Positions 1 to 6,982 of a stretch of 21,831 bases of DNA are shown in pieces. Below the pieces are notes generated by a model. It was given only the letters and a program-made list of their open reading frames with translations. It was not told where the DNA came from and searched no databases. Source of the stretch: Candidatus Gastranaerophilales bacterium. GTDB taxonomy: Bacteria > Cyanobacteriota > Vampirovibrionia > Gastranaerophilales > Gastranaerophilaceae. The stretch lies in the NCBI GenBank assembly GCA_947630355.1, contig CANRHJ010000009.1, positions 1-21,831 of the forward strand, in the 5' to 3' direction. Position numbers and translations under genes: made by a program. How positions within the stretch are numbered: position 1 is the first letter of the stretch; every line of letters starts with the position of its first letter.

Positions 1-380
1 GAATATTCTGCGGAGTAACCGTCGATAGTTTATTTATAACGGCAATACTTACCGTATTAGGTTATAGCGTAAATAATACAATCGTCGTATTCGACAGAGT
101 GAGAGAAAATTTGAAATTTTATTCTAAAAAAGCTTCTTATGACGAAATTGTTAATGCATCGGTAAATCAAACACTTGCGAGAAGTATTAATACATCATTA
201 ACAACATTATTAACATTGGGTTCTTTATATTTCTTGGGCGGAGTAACTACAAAAGATTTCGTTCTTGTCTTAATAATAGGTGTTATAGCAGGAACTTATT
301 CAAGTATCTTCTTCGCAAATACTTTAATTGCATGGATAAACAGTGTTCAGGCAAAAAAACGGAATAAGGCGGAAGTATAA
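1..380 (+). CDS. secF: Protein translocase subunit SecF, C-terminal part (5' end outside window)
   Basis: The reading frame is open from the left edge (first full codon at base 3) to TAA at 378-380, giving about 125 residues. SecF works with SecD as an inner-membrane RND-type partner of SecYEG that uses the proton-motive force to complete protein export. The fragment has the family's conserved block GYSVNNTIVVFDRVRENL, followed by a NQTLARSINTSLTTLLTL stretch and the hydrophobic segment ending in IGVIAGTYSSIFFA, then a short basic cytoplasmic tail (QAKKRNKAEV). These are characteristic of the last transmembrane helices of SecF. A GTG at 99 is internal to the conserved block and is not the start. 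The next gene begins 7 bases after the stop, so the two are probably co-transcribed. secD is expected just upstream. Confidence 0.95.
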   Translation, partial: IFCGVTVDSLFITAILTVLGYSVNNTIVVFDRVRENLKFYSKKASYDEIVNASVNQTLARSINTSLTTLLTLGSLYFLGGVTTKDFVLVLIIGVIAGTYSSIFFANTLIAWINSVQAKKRNKAEV

Positions 381-387
381 GGTAACT

Positions 388-813
388 ATGACAAAACAAG
401 AAAATAAATCGCTTGCCGAATTTATATGTGAACGACGTGAAAAGCTTGGGATGTCAACACTGGGACTCGCTAAAAAAACAGCCATTAATCCGGAAGAATT
501 GGAAGATATTGAATCGGGAAAAGAATTGTTTCTTGCCGCAACCGTTCGTCAAAAATTGGCAAAGGGGCTCAAACTTAATCCTTCTGATATTAAGGAATAT
601 GAACGAATTATACTTGTAAAGTATGACAGTATTAATCAGGAATATATTAACAATATTAAAAAAGCTATTTTACAAGGAGATACTGAAAATTTAAGGTGTC
701 CGATTTGTAAATCCAAACTAAACGTAAAAATTGTTGAATTACCTGATTTGGAAAATAATATAAAACAACATCCAAAAGCTCAATGCAGTAAATGTACTTT
801 TCAAATAAAATAA
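388..813 (+). CDS. Small XRE-like helix-turn-helix protein with C-terminal four-cysteine zinc ribbon
   Basis: This 141-residue protein starts at ATG 388, 7 bases after the secF stop; the frame is open further upstream but overlaps secF. Residues about 9-64 look like an XRE/Cro-type HTH (ERREKLGMSTLGLAKKTAI, then a second helix and IESGKE). Residues about 70-98 look helical. The C-terminus has a CPIC pair (Cys104, Cys107) and a CSKC pair (Cys133, Cys136), the spacing expected of a zinc ribbon. It is probably a cytoplasmic DNA-binding regulator, but its target is unknown. No membrane segment is seen. The link with secF rests on spacing only. I do not recognise a named family for the whole architecture. 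Confidence 0.75.
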   Translation: MTKQENKSLAEFICERREKLGMSTLGLAKKTAINPEELEDIESGKELFLAATVRQKLAKGLKLNPSDIKEYERIILVKYDSINQEYINNIKKAILQGDTENLRCPICKSKLNVKIVELPDLENNIKQHPKAQCSKCTFQIK

Positions 814-847
814 TCCTTTCGGGAAAAATATTTTAAACATACCGCAA

Positions 848-928
848 AATTTCCGTATCTAATGTTAAAAGGCTGAATGGATGGTTCTTACCGTGTAGGT
901 TAAACTGCACCTTGATTAAGACGGAAAT
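848..928. other. Possible structured element between convergent genes
   Basis: The 116 bases between the HTH gene and pilO (which converge here) contain an 8-bp perfect closing stem, ATTTCCGT (848-855) with ACGGAAAT (921-928). Short inner pairings (TAAT/ATTA, AAGG/CCTT, GGT/ACC) lie inside it. No clear T-run follows on either strand, so it is not a classic terminator. It could be a 3'-UTR fold, a small RNA or chance in AT-rich DNA. Confidence 0.3.
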
Positions 929-929
929 A

Positions 930-1520
930 TTAATCGGTACTTGAAGCTTTCTTTGAATAAAGAACTATTGATACATTCATAAGCAAATAATCAGTGTTAT
1001 TTTCAAATGCCGTTATGTCTAATTTTGATATGGAAACAAGATACTGAAGATTTGTATTTACTTCATATAAGAATGTTTTTAATTGATTATAGCTGCCGAC
1101 AAAGAAAAATTTCAATTCACAAACATTGTATGTATCTGAGAAATTATTATAAATTTCATTGAAAGCAGGTTTTGTATCATATTCAATAGATCTGATATAT
1201 AAGCCGTTTTGTTGTGCAAGTTTGATAATATCATCAAACATTGTTCCGAAAGTTGACATATTATCACTTGTACCGTTCATATTTGTTTTATATACCGGTT
1301 TTATTGAATTAAGCTGAATTTCTTCCTGCGCAATTTTTTCTTTTTCTTTACTGTATTGTTCTTCGTATTGTTTTAATTCTCTTGCTTTTCTGTCGTATGA
1401 AAGTTGAGAGCTGGAAAATGTTTCAAAGCTTGATTTGCATGCAAATATTACTATAGCCAAGAAAATTACTATACTAATTAAAAAAATTACTGGAACTAAC
1501 TGATTATTCTTTTTATTCAT
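930..1520 (-). CDS. pilO: Type IV pilus assembly protein PilO-like
   Basis: This 196-residue inner-membrane protein has a short basic N-terminus, one transmembrane helix (about residues 9-28, VPVIFLISIVIFLAIVIFA) and a charged coiled-coil (about 38-72, rich in E, K and Q). A periplasmic ferredoxin-like domain follows, with the family pattern of a conserved FVGSYNQLKTFLYEV segment and a closing IVLYS strand. PilO pairs with PilN to form the periplasmic alignment complex of type IV pilus and type II secretion machines. It lies 27 bases downstream of the pilMN fusion in the same direction, the usual pilM-N-O order. The start has a good ribosome site (AGAGGAAA, upstream on the minus strand). No pilP or pilQ follows; the next gene is convergent. 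Confidence 0.85.
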   Translation of the reverse strand: MNKKNNQLVPVIFLISIVIFLAIVIFACKSSFETFSSSQLSYDRKARELKQYEEQYSKEKEKIAQEEIQLNSIKPVYKTNMNGTSDNMSTFGTMFDDIIKLAQQNGLYIRSIEYDTKPAFNEIYNNFSDTYNVCELKFFFVGSYNQLKTFLYEVNTNLQYLVSISKLDITAFENNTDYLLMNVSIVLYSKKASSTD

Positions 1521-1547
1521 GATTTCCTCTGTTATTATATCTAAATG

Positions 1548-3218
1548 TTAAATAATTGGGGGCGGAGGTGTTAAATTACCCGTATTGTTTGATTTTACAT
1601 CAGATATGGGTACGTTATTTCTTCTTATCTCCGGCCGACGATTTGAATTGATATCCTTATTTTCTGTGCTGTTATCTATTGAAATATTGTGAGATAACGT
1701 TTTAATTTCAAAGGTAAAACCGTTTGGAATTTTACTCGGGATGGCATCATATTCGCTGTTAATAGATAACTTTGATAAAGTTAAATCCGGATTTTTTTCA
1801 CTGAGACTTTTAACAAAAGTTTCAACGGATTCACTTGTTTTTGCTTCACCGATAATACCTATACCGCCTTCATCATTTGTAACAAACTTTTTAATGTATA
1901 TGCTATCGGGAATATCGGTGGATAAAGCTGTATAAACGTTAATTATAGCAGTATTATTATCAATTAATTGCTTTAATACGGGGAAAATATTTTTTGTTTG
2001 ATGTTTATTAGAATCATTTAATCTGTTTTTAAATACGGTTGTTTGGCTGTTTAATCTGTTTGTTTCGTCAGATTTTGAATTTGCAATCGCACTGAATATA
2101 CTTCCTATTATTAAAGATAGGGCAAAACCGGCAATTATTGCGAAGCCTATTGTTATAATAATGAAATTATTAAAATTAATTTCATAAGGTCCGACGTTAA
2201 CAATATTATTATTTATTCTTTCCGGCGGAAGGAAGTTAATGTTTAAAGGATATTCATCAAAATCCGCAACTGCTGCTCCGACTGCTTCTATTGTCAGATA
2301 TGATATCATACTGGTATCCACATCTTCATTAACATTTGATATATCAATAAATTGGTCTTCAGAATTAATTGTTCTGTTTATAAAATCAATATTTCCGTTG
2401 AAATTCAATTTTGACGACAATAATTCGGAATTTATTTCATCTGTTTCACTGATAATTAACAATGTATTAGGATTATTTTTTTCAATGGAATTAGCTGCTA
2501 TTTTTGAAACTGTGGCATAAACTTCATCAGCCGAGAATGATTTAACGGCCAGAGGTTCTTCAAAGCTGTCAACAATAATGTTGCCTTCGAGATAAAAAGT
2601 GGCGCAGCTGTTTGCCGTTGCAAGCAATATTGTTGTTTTTTCTTCTTTTTCAACATATTTATTGAATCTGTCACAGAATTGAACGGCTTTAAGCAGGGAA
2701 GAATATGAGTTATCAATTCTTACCAAATCACAGTTAAGGCTGTCAAAAATTTCAACGATTTTAACAATGGTTTTTGTTTGAATAGCGCCGAAAGCTATAT
2801 TTTTTTGTCCTCGCAGCTTTGTGTTTTCAAGCTTAGAGTATGAAATTATAGGTTCATTTCGTTTAAATACGTATAAATCTTCTATTTCTGATTGAATATT
2901 TTCGATAATATAGGGTGTTTCAGCTTCATTATTCAAAGAAGTGATACCGAAATAAACCGTCGGAAGATTTAAAGTAACAGCGCATTCGGAAGGATCAAGC
3001 CCCGCTTCATCAAATAAGCCTTCAACCACTTCCGCAAATTCTTCATAATCTATAATTTCTCTGATTGCGTTATTATATTTTATATTACCTGATGCATATT
3101 TTATTACGTTTTTCGTTAATTTATCCACGCAAACAAGTTCTATAAAATTATTAGATGATAAAGATATACCAACGTGTATTCTTTTCTTAAATCCCAGTTT
3201 TTCAATCAAATTACTCAT
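1548..3218 (-). CDS. PilM-PilN fusion protein, type IV pilus inner-membrane platform
   Basis: This 556-residue protein joins two normally separate pilus proteins. Residues about 1-320 look like PilM, an actin-fold cytoplasmic protein: an opening strand IHVGISLSSNNFIELV, a later TTILLATANSCATFYLEG strand pair and a closing YLTIEAVGAAV helix. Residues about 325-331 (LNINFLP) match the short N-terminal motif by which PilN binds PilM. One transmembrane helix follows (about 352-379), then a PilN-like periplasmic domain to about 510 and a polar, proline-rich tail ending PPPPII. The phosphate-binding motif of PilM, normally GIDIGS, is GISLSS here, so nucleotide binding may be altered or lost. It lies directly upstream of pilO. 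The 3' half of the gene looks continuous with no stop or frame break at the junction, so a natural fusion is more likely than an assembly artefact. Confidence 0.85.
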   Translation of the reverse strand: MSNLIEKLGFKKRIHVGISLSSNNFIELVCVDKLTKNVIKYASGNIKYNNAIREIIDYEEFAEVVEGLFDEAGLDPSECAVTLNLPTVYFGITSLNNEAETPYIIENIQSEIEDLYVFKRNEPIISYSKLENTKLRGQKNIAFGAIQTKTIVKIVEIFDSLNCDLVRIDNSYSSLLKAVQFCDRFNKYVEKEEKTTILLATANSCATFYLEGNIIVDSFEEPLAVKSFSADEVYATVSKIAANSIEKNNPNTLLIISETDEINSELLSSKLNFNGNIDFINRTINSEDQFIDISNVNEDVDTSMISYLTIEAVGAAVADFDEYPLNINFLPPERINNNIVNVGPYEINFNNFIIITIGFAIIAGFALSLIIGSIFSAIANSKSDETNRLNSQTTVFKNRLNDSNKHQTKNIFPVLKQLIDNNTAIINVYTALSTDIPDSIYIKKFVTNDEGGIGIIGEAKTSESVETFVKSLSEKNPDLTLSKLSINSEYDAIPSKIPNGFTFEIKTLSHNISIDNSTENKDINSNRRPEIRRNNVPISDVKSNNTGNLTPPPPII

Positions 3219-3248
3219 AATTAACCTATATTTATAATATACATAACT

Positions 3249-3277
3249 ATAATATTTTATTATTTAAATTTTGGCAA
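3249..3277 (-). promoter_or_regulatory. Sigma-70-type promoter for pilMN-pilO
   Basis: Read on the minus strand there is TTGCCA (3277-3272), a 17-base spacer and TATTAT (3254-3249), about 30 bases before the pilMN start. Both boxes are close to consensus and the spacing is ideal. Confidence 0.6.
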
Positions 3278-3308
3278 CAAATTTTCAAAATAAATATATC
3301 ATTTAATG

Positions 3309-3515
3309 TATAATAAATAAAGTGCCGGGAGAAATTTTTGGTATTCGGGCTTTGAGCGAAATTTTAAAACGTCGGTTTTGAAGCATAACAAAGCGCTCAA
3401 GCGGGAAGTAAACTTGATTTTCTGCGATGATGAATTGAAGTTTCGAACACAGGTAAAATTTCGGTGAGGAAATATGGTATTAGGTTAAATTTTGTAAAAT
3501 ATCAGACGGTGAAAA
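3309..3515 (+). promoter_or_regulatory. Putative promoter and structured 5' leader of rlmB operon
   Basis: A perfect TATAAT at 3309-3314 (no good -35 seen) would start a leader of about 190 bases before rlmB. The leader is less AT-rich than its surroundings and has compatible stems: GAAATTTT (3331-3338) with AAAATTTC (3455-3462) as an outer stem, TGAGCG (3353-3358) with CGCTCA (3394-3399), and an inner AAAAC/GTTTT hairpin (3366-3379, loop GTCG). It has no ORF. It could be a cis-regulatory leader, a separate small RNA, or a diverged member of the hairpin repeat family seen at 16813-17260 (it shares TTTGAGCG and GAATTGAAG pieces). I could not match it to a known RNA family. Confidence 0.35.
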
Positions 3516-4265
3516 ATGGAAAATTATATTTACGGAAGAAACAATGTAGAAGAATTGTTAAAAGATGAAACAAGAAGCATTAGTAAAATATTATTAATGA
3601 AAGGGATAGGAAGCAGTTCAAAAATAAATAGTATAATCAATTTGGCAAAACAGCGCGGAGTTGTATATCAATTTATACCCAAAGAGAAGTTTATGCAGTA
3701 TAAAGATATATCTCATCAAGGCGTAATAGCGTACGTAGCGCCCGTAAAATATACGGAGTTTTCCGATTTTATCAAAAAAGAAAAAAAATACAAAAAAGTG
3801 ATAATAACAGACGGAGTAGAAGACCCGCATAATCTTGGCTCAATAATCAGGACTGCGGTTTGCGCGGGATTTGATGCTGTTATCTTTCCTTCAAGGAGGA
3901 ATGCTTCAATAAATGCTACGGTAGAAAAAGCTTCGGCAGGAGCTGTTAACCGAATAGATATAATAATGGTTAATAGTCTTATTTCTATTATTGACAGGCT
4001 GAAAGATAACGACTTTTGGATAATTGCAACGGATATAAATGCTAAAGATAATTATTATGACATTGATTATTGCAATATGAATTTTGCAATAGTAATGGGC
4101 TCCGAAAAGGCAGGAGTGTCGACGGCAATATTAAAGAAGGCGGATTACAGGGTTAAAATCCCGATGTTAAACGAATTTGATTCTTTAAATGTCGCAAACG
4201 CCGCAAGTATTGTAATTTATGAATCAGTAAAACAATTAATACAAAAATCGGAGAATGATGTATAA
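3516..4265 (+). CDS. rlmB: SpoU/TrmH-family 23S rRNA 2'-O-ribose methyltransferase (RlmB-like)
   Basis: This 249-residue protein methylates a ribose 2'-OH in RNA using S-adenosylmethionine; RlmB-type members act on G2251 of 23S rRNA. The N-terminal substrate-binding domain opens with YIYGRNNVEELL (residues 4-15), the family signature. The SPOUT catalytic domain has all three knot motifs: DGVEDPHNLGSIIRTA (99-114) with the catalytic Asn and Arg, IVMGSEKAGVS (192-202), and IPMLNEFDSLNVANAASI (215-232). Length is normal for RlmB. The ATG at 3516 follows a weak ribosome site (GGTGA). It is 20 bases upstream of the primary sigma gene, so the two likely share a transcript. The exact target nucleotide cannot be proved from sequence. 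Confidence 0.92.
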   Translation: MENYIYGRNNVEELLKDETRSISKILLMKGIGSSSKINSIINLAKQRGVVYQFIPKEKFMQYKDISHQGVIAYVAPVKYTEFSDFIKKEKKYKKVIITDGVEDPHNLGSIIRTAVCAGFDAVIFPSRRNASINATVEKASAGAVNRIDIIMVNSLISIIDRLKDNDFWIIATDINAKDNYYDIDYCNMNFAIVMGSEKAGVSTAILKKADYRVKIPMLNEFDSLNVANAASIVIYESVKQLIQKSENDV

Positions 4266-4285
4266 TATTTTTTATTGGAGGCTGA

Positions 4286-5272
4286 ATGTCTGAAAATCAG
4301 GATGAATATTCATTAAATGAAGACTATACGGATGAATCTGGATTTGACGTTGATGTTAACTCAGAAGATGAAGAATTGTTAAACGCGGTTGGAGAACCTA
4401 AATTGCCCGAAACACAAAATAGTGCTATAGCTGATGATTCCGTTAAAATATATTTGCAGCAAATAGGGAAAATTAAACTGCTTAATGCGGAAGAAGAATT
4501 AGAGGTTGCAAAGCAGATAAAAGACAATAATTCGGATGAGGCTAAAAAAATATTGGTTAATGCTAATCTTAGGTTAGTGGTTAGTATCGCTAAAAAATAT
4601 ATAGGTCGGGGTTTATCTTTTCTTGATTTAATTCAGGAAGGTAATATGGGATTAATGCGTGCCGCAGAGAAATTTGATTATACGAAGGGTTATAAGTTTT
4701 CGACATATTCCACTTGGTGGATACAACAGGCAATAACAAGGGCAATTGCCGATAAATCAAGATTAATAAGGCTTCCTGTTCATATGATAGAAACATTAAG
4801 TAAAATTAAAAAAATTTCTATAGATTTAACAATAGAAAACGGAACGGCGCCTACTAAAGAAGAAATTGCATATAAGATAGGAATGCCGGTTCAAAAGCTT
4901 ACGGCCTTGATTGAATCCGCTCAAGGTACTATTAGTATGGAATCTCCGGCAAATCAGAAAGATGAAAACACTAAATTATCTGATTTTATTGTGGATGAAA
5001 CTACGTTGTCACCCGATACAAAAGTTACTCAGGATAATTTATTCTGTGATATTAAAAAGATGTTAAATCATCTGAGTGAAAAGGAAAGAAATGTTCTGAT
5101 AATGCGGTACGGATTGGATGATAACGGCGAGAAAAAGACTCTCGAAGAAATAGGCAGCTATTACGGCGTTTCAAGAGAAAGAATCCGCCAGATAGAAAAC
5201 CGTGCTATGAGTAAACTTAAAAAACTTTGCAGAATAAATAAAATAAATAAGAATTTAAAAAACTATATATAG
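4286..5272 (+). CDS. rpoD: Primary (housekeeping) RNA polymerase sigma factor, RpoD/SigA
   Basis: This 328-residue sigma-70 factor directs RNA polymerase to -35/-10 promoters. Region 1.2 begins at DDSVKIYLQQIGKIKLL (50-66). Region 2 runs to about 165 and includes DLIQEGNMGLMRAAEKFDY (114-132) and the -10 recognition and melting segment KFSTYSTWWIQQAITRAI (137-154). Region 3 covers about 166-240 and region 4 about 245-315, with the LEEIGSYYGVSRERIRQIE helix-turn-helix (286-304). The acidic N-terminus (1-48) is short and has no recognisable region 1.1. A strong ribosome site (TTGGAGG) precedes the ATG. The highly conserved region 2.3-2.4 and region 4.2 support the housekeeping rather than an alternative factor. 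Promoters found in this window (TTGxxx-N17-TATAAT) fit its expected specificity. Confidence 0.93.
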   Translation: MSENQDEYSLNEDYTDESGFDVDVNSEDEELLNAVGEPKLPETQNSAIADDSVKIYLQQIGKIKLLNAEEELEVAKQIKDNNSDEAKKILVNANLRLVVSIAKKYIGRGLSFLDLIQEGNMGLMRAAEKFDYTKGYKFSTYSTWWIQQAITRAIADKSRLIRLPVHMIETLSKIKKISIDLTIENGTAPTKEEIAYKIGMPVQKLTALIESAQGTISMESPANQKDENTKLSDFIVDETTLSPDTKVTQDNLFCDIKKMLNHLSEKERNVLIMRYGLDDNGEKKTLEEIGSYYGVSRERIRQIENRAMSKLKKLCRINKINKNLKNYI

Positions 5273-5293
5273 ATACCTTAAAATTAAATTATG

Positions 5294-5302
5294 TGTTATA
5301 AT
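5294..5302 (+). promoter_or_regulatory. Extended -10 promoter before rsfS
   Basis: TGTTATAAT is a perfect TGn-TATAAT extended -10 element about 40 bases before the rsfS start. No clear -35 is visible, which is acceptable for extended -10 promoters. It would give rsfS and the two secreted-protein genes a start independent of rpoD. Confidence 0.55.
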
Positions 5303-5341
5303 CAAGCATAGATTATCCTGAGAAATTTCTGAAGGATGTTA

Positions 5342-5836
5342 ATGGATGCGAACATTTCGGCATTGAACAGGCGGATGTCAAAAGACAAACGCGGTTCCAG
5401 AAAAGAAATGTCGGGCATAAGATTAAATGACGGAGTTACAATATTGAAAGAAATTACTTCTGATAAATTTGCCAGCGTTATAGCACGAATTTTGGATGAT
5501 AAACAGGGAAAAGATATAAAAATATTGAATATCTCAAATATATCCGTTTTGGCGGATTATTTTGTTATATGTTCATCGGAATCAAGCACTCACGTTAAGT
5601 CATTAACTGGTTATGTGCGGGAAAAAATAAAGCAGTACTTTGACAGAATTCCTATCGGTGAGGAAAATGATGCAAAAAACAGATGGAATTTGTTGGATTA
5701 CGGTGATGTTATAGTACATGTTTTACATAAAGAAGAACGTGAAACTTATGCTATTGAGCGCTTTTGGAATCACGCATTTTCTATGGATGAAAATGAATGG
5801 AAAAGTAAGTCTGAAGAGTTTTCAGATTATAAATAA
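5342..5836 (+). CDS. rsfS: Ribosomal silencing factor RsfS (Iojap/YbeB family)
   Basis: RsfS binds ribosomal protein L14 on the large subunit and blocks subunit joining, lowering translation in starvation. The domain spans about residues 37-148, with the family blocks ILNISNISVLADYFVICSS, a THVKSLTGYV helix, WNLLDYGDVIVHVLHKEER and the closing YAIERFWNHA. I chose the ATG at 5342 over the in-frame ATG at 5336 because GAAGG (5331-5335) would touch the earlier start but is 6 bases from this one. That gives 164 residues, longer than the usual roughly 105-120 because of a basic N-terminal extension of about 36 residues (KDKRGSRKEM). A short acidic tail follows the domain. Confidence 0.9.
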   Translation: MDANISALNRRMSKDKRGSRKEMSGIRLNDGVTILKEITSDKFASVIARILDDKQGKDIKILNISNISVLADYFVICSSESSTHVKSLTGYVREKIKQYFDRIPIGEENDAKNRWNLLDYGDVIVHVLHKEERETYAIERFWNHAFSMDENEWKSKSEEFSDYK

Positions 5837-5848
5837 AAAGGAGAAAAA

Positions 5849-6259
5849 ATGAAAAAAATAATATTCACTCTGGTGATGATTGGTTTAATGAGTCAAATAA
5901 ATATTGCTTTTGCAGGTGATTTTGATAATATAACAGGTTTAACTCCGGTTCAGAAAGAGACATTGGCAAGAATACAAGGTGATTATAAACTCGAATATAA
6001 TCAGAATGAAACAAATATTATGCAATATACCGATAAATTAAAACAAATAAAAGAACAAAAAGATATAACGCCGGAACAAGCTTCTTTATTAACAAGTGCT
6101 TATGAAAGAAATATAAATGTTTTAAAAAACAGACAAAATGAATTGAAAAATGAAACAGAAGCAAAGTATAAAGAAGTATTTACGGATGAACAATATAAAG
6201 AATACCAAATGCTTCAAATAAAAGCAGATAATGCATTCAGTGATTTTTTACGCAAATAA
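5849..6259 (+). CDS. Secreted Spy/CpxP-like LTxxQ protein
   Basis: This 136-residue protein has a signal peptide (about 1-22, cleavage likely at AFA/GD), followed by a helical, highly charged domain. It has three xTxxQ motifs: LTPVQ (31-35), ITPEQ (73-77) and FTDEQ (111-115), the hallmark of the Spy/CpxP family of small periplasmic chaperones and stress sensors. The spacing of the three motifs (42 and 38 residues) is identical to that in the larger protein at 7852-8553. A strong ribosome site (AAAAGGAG) precedes the ATG, 12 bases after rsfS. It is probably periplasmic and envelope-stress related; direct function is not shown. Confidence 0.75.
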   Translation: MKKIIFTLVMIGLMSQINIAFAGDFDNITGLTPVQKETLARIQGDYKLEYNQNETNIMQYTDKLKQIKEQKDITPEQASLLTSAYERNINVLKNRQNELKNETEAKYKEVFTDEQYKEYQMLQIKADNAFSDFLRK

Positions 6260-6271
6260 AAGGAGAAATAA

Positions 6272-6760
6272 ATGAAAAATAAATTTTTTGCAATATTATC
6301 ATTTGTCTTGATTTTACTGTTTTCGACAGTATGTGATGCACAAGCTTTTACCTCATCAAAGAGTGATATAGAATTATCAATACAAAAACTGGACCAACTC
6401 GCAAAATTTGATTATACTTCGTTATTACATAAAAATGAATTAATCGGTTACAGGTTGGATAATTACAATTTAGATACGAATCAATACAGAAGAGATGTTG
6501 AATCTGCAAGAGACAATCTGATAAACAACTTAAACAAGATTGATATTATAAACACTTCGGTTGATTTCTCAGATACTGAAAAACAAATTCAGCTTAATCA
6601 AGTTTATCAAAACGTTGATACAACATTGTCAAATATAAACTCAAGAACATTGATGTATCTTACAAATACAAAACGGTATATGCCTACAATAACGGCACAA
6701 CAATATATAAGTAAATTTCAAAAATATTATGATTCATTAAATATTTCCAATAAAAGATAG
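6272..6760 (+). CDS. Secreted helical protein of unknown function
   Basis: This 162-residue protein has a clear signal peptide (MKNKFF then a hydrophobic core, cleavage probably after CDAQA, about residue 25). The mature part is polar and predicted mostly helical, rich in Asn, Asp and Gln, with aromatic residues spread through it and no cysteine. I recognise no domain. An ITAQQ near residues 140-144 loosely resembles the LTxxQ motif of the neighbouring Spy-like protein, but the rest does not align. It has its own strong ribosome site (AAAAGGAGAAATAA) 12 bases after the previous gene and is likely co-expressed with it. Confidence 0.7.
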   Translation: MKNKFFAILSFVLILLFSTVCDAQAFTSSKSDIELSIQKLDQLAKFDYTSLLHKNELIGYRLDNYNLDTNQYRRDVESARDNLINNLNKIDIINTSVDFSDTEKQIQLNQVYQNVDTTLSNINSRTLMYLTNTKRYMPTITAQQYISKFQKYYDSLNISNKR

Positions 6761-6766
6761 AATTAA

Positions 6767-6883
6767 GTTATCCGAAAAAATATCCAAACAGCCGTCAGTA
6801 AAGTGCGGCATCGGAGTAACTGTCATATGTTTGCTCAACTGCTTAATTTTCCTAAAACAGGGATAATTTTTCAAACGGAAAAA
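6767..6883 (+). other. Hairpins in the gap before the anti-sigma operon
   Basis: The 222-base gap 6761-6982 holds a two-tier hairpin: GTTATCCG (6767-6774) pairs with CGGAGTAAC (6812-6820, one bulged G), enclosing GCCG (6791-6794) with CGGC (6806-6809). A second, AT-rich hairpin TTTTTC/GAAAAA (6867-6883) follows. These may end the upstream transcript, though there is no strong T-run. The rest of the gap up to 6936 shows nothing else I can support. Confidence 0.35.
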
Positions 6884-6936
6884 TAATATTTTAGCAGTCT
6901 ATTTTAAGTAAGAGTGATATCGGATTTTATTAATAT

Positions 6937-6960
6937 GAACTTTTAAAAAAATTCTTCGTT
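6937..6960 (+). promoter_or_regulatory. ECF-type promoter for anti-sigma/ECF operon (autoregulation)
   Basis: GAAC (6937-6940), 16 bases, then CGTT (6957-6960) followed by ATA. This matches the general ECF sigma pattern (AAC-type -35, 16-17 bases, CGT-type -10) and lies about 23 bases before the start of the anti-sigma gene. ECF factors usually drive their own operon, which is why this is read as the cognate promoter. No sigma-70 -10 box is equally well placed. Confidence 0.5.
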
Positions 6961-6982
6961 ATAAATATTGAAAGAGGAAAAA

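Noticed and set aside
3440..3455. tRNA or tmRNA T-arm (GTTTCGAAC-like)
   Set aside because: The flanking five-base stem does not pair and no acceptor or anticodon arm is present.
3321..3480. 4.5S, RNase P or 6S RNA
   Set aside because: The conserved core motifs of SRP RNA and RNase P RNA are absent, and 6S could not be confirmed by eye.
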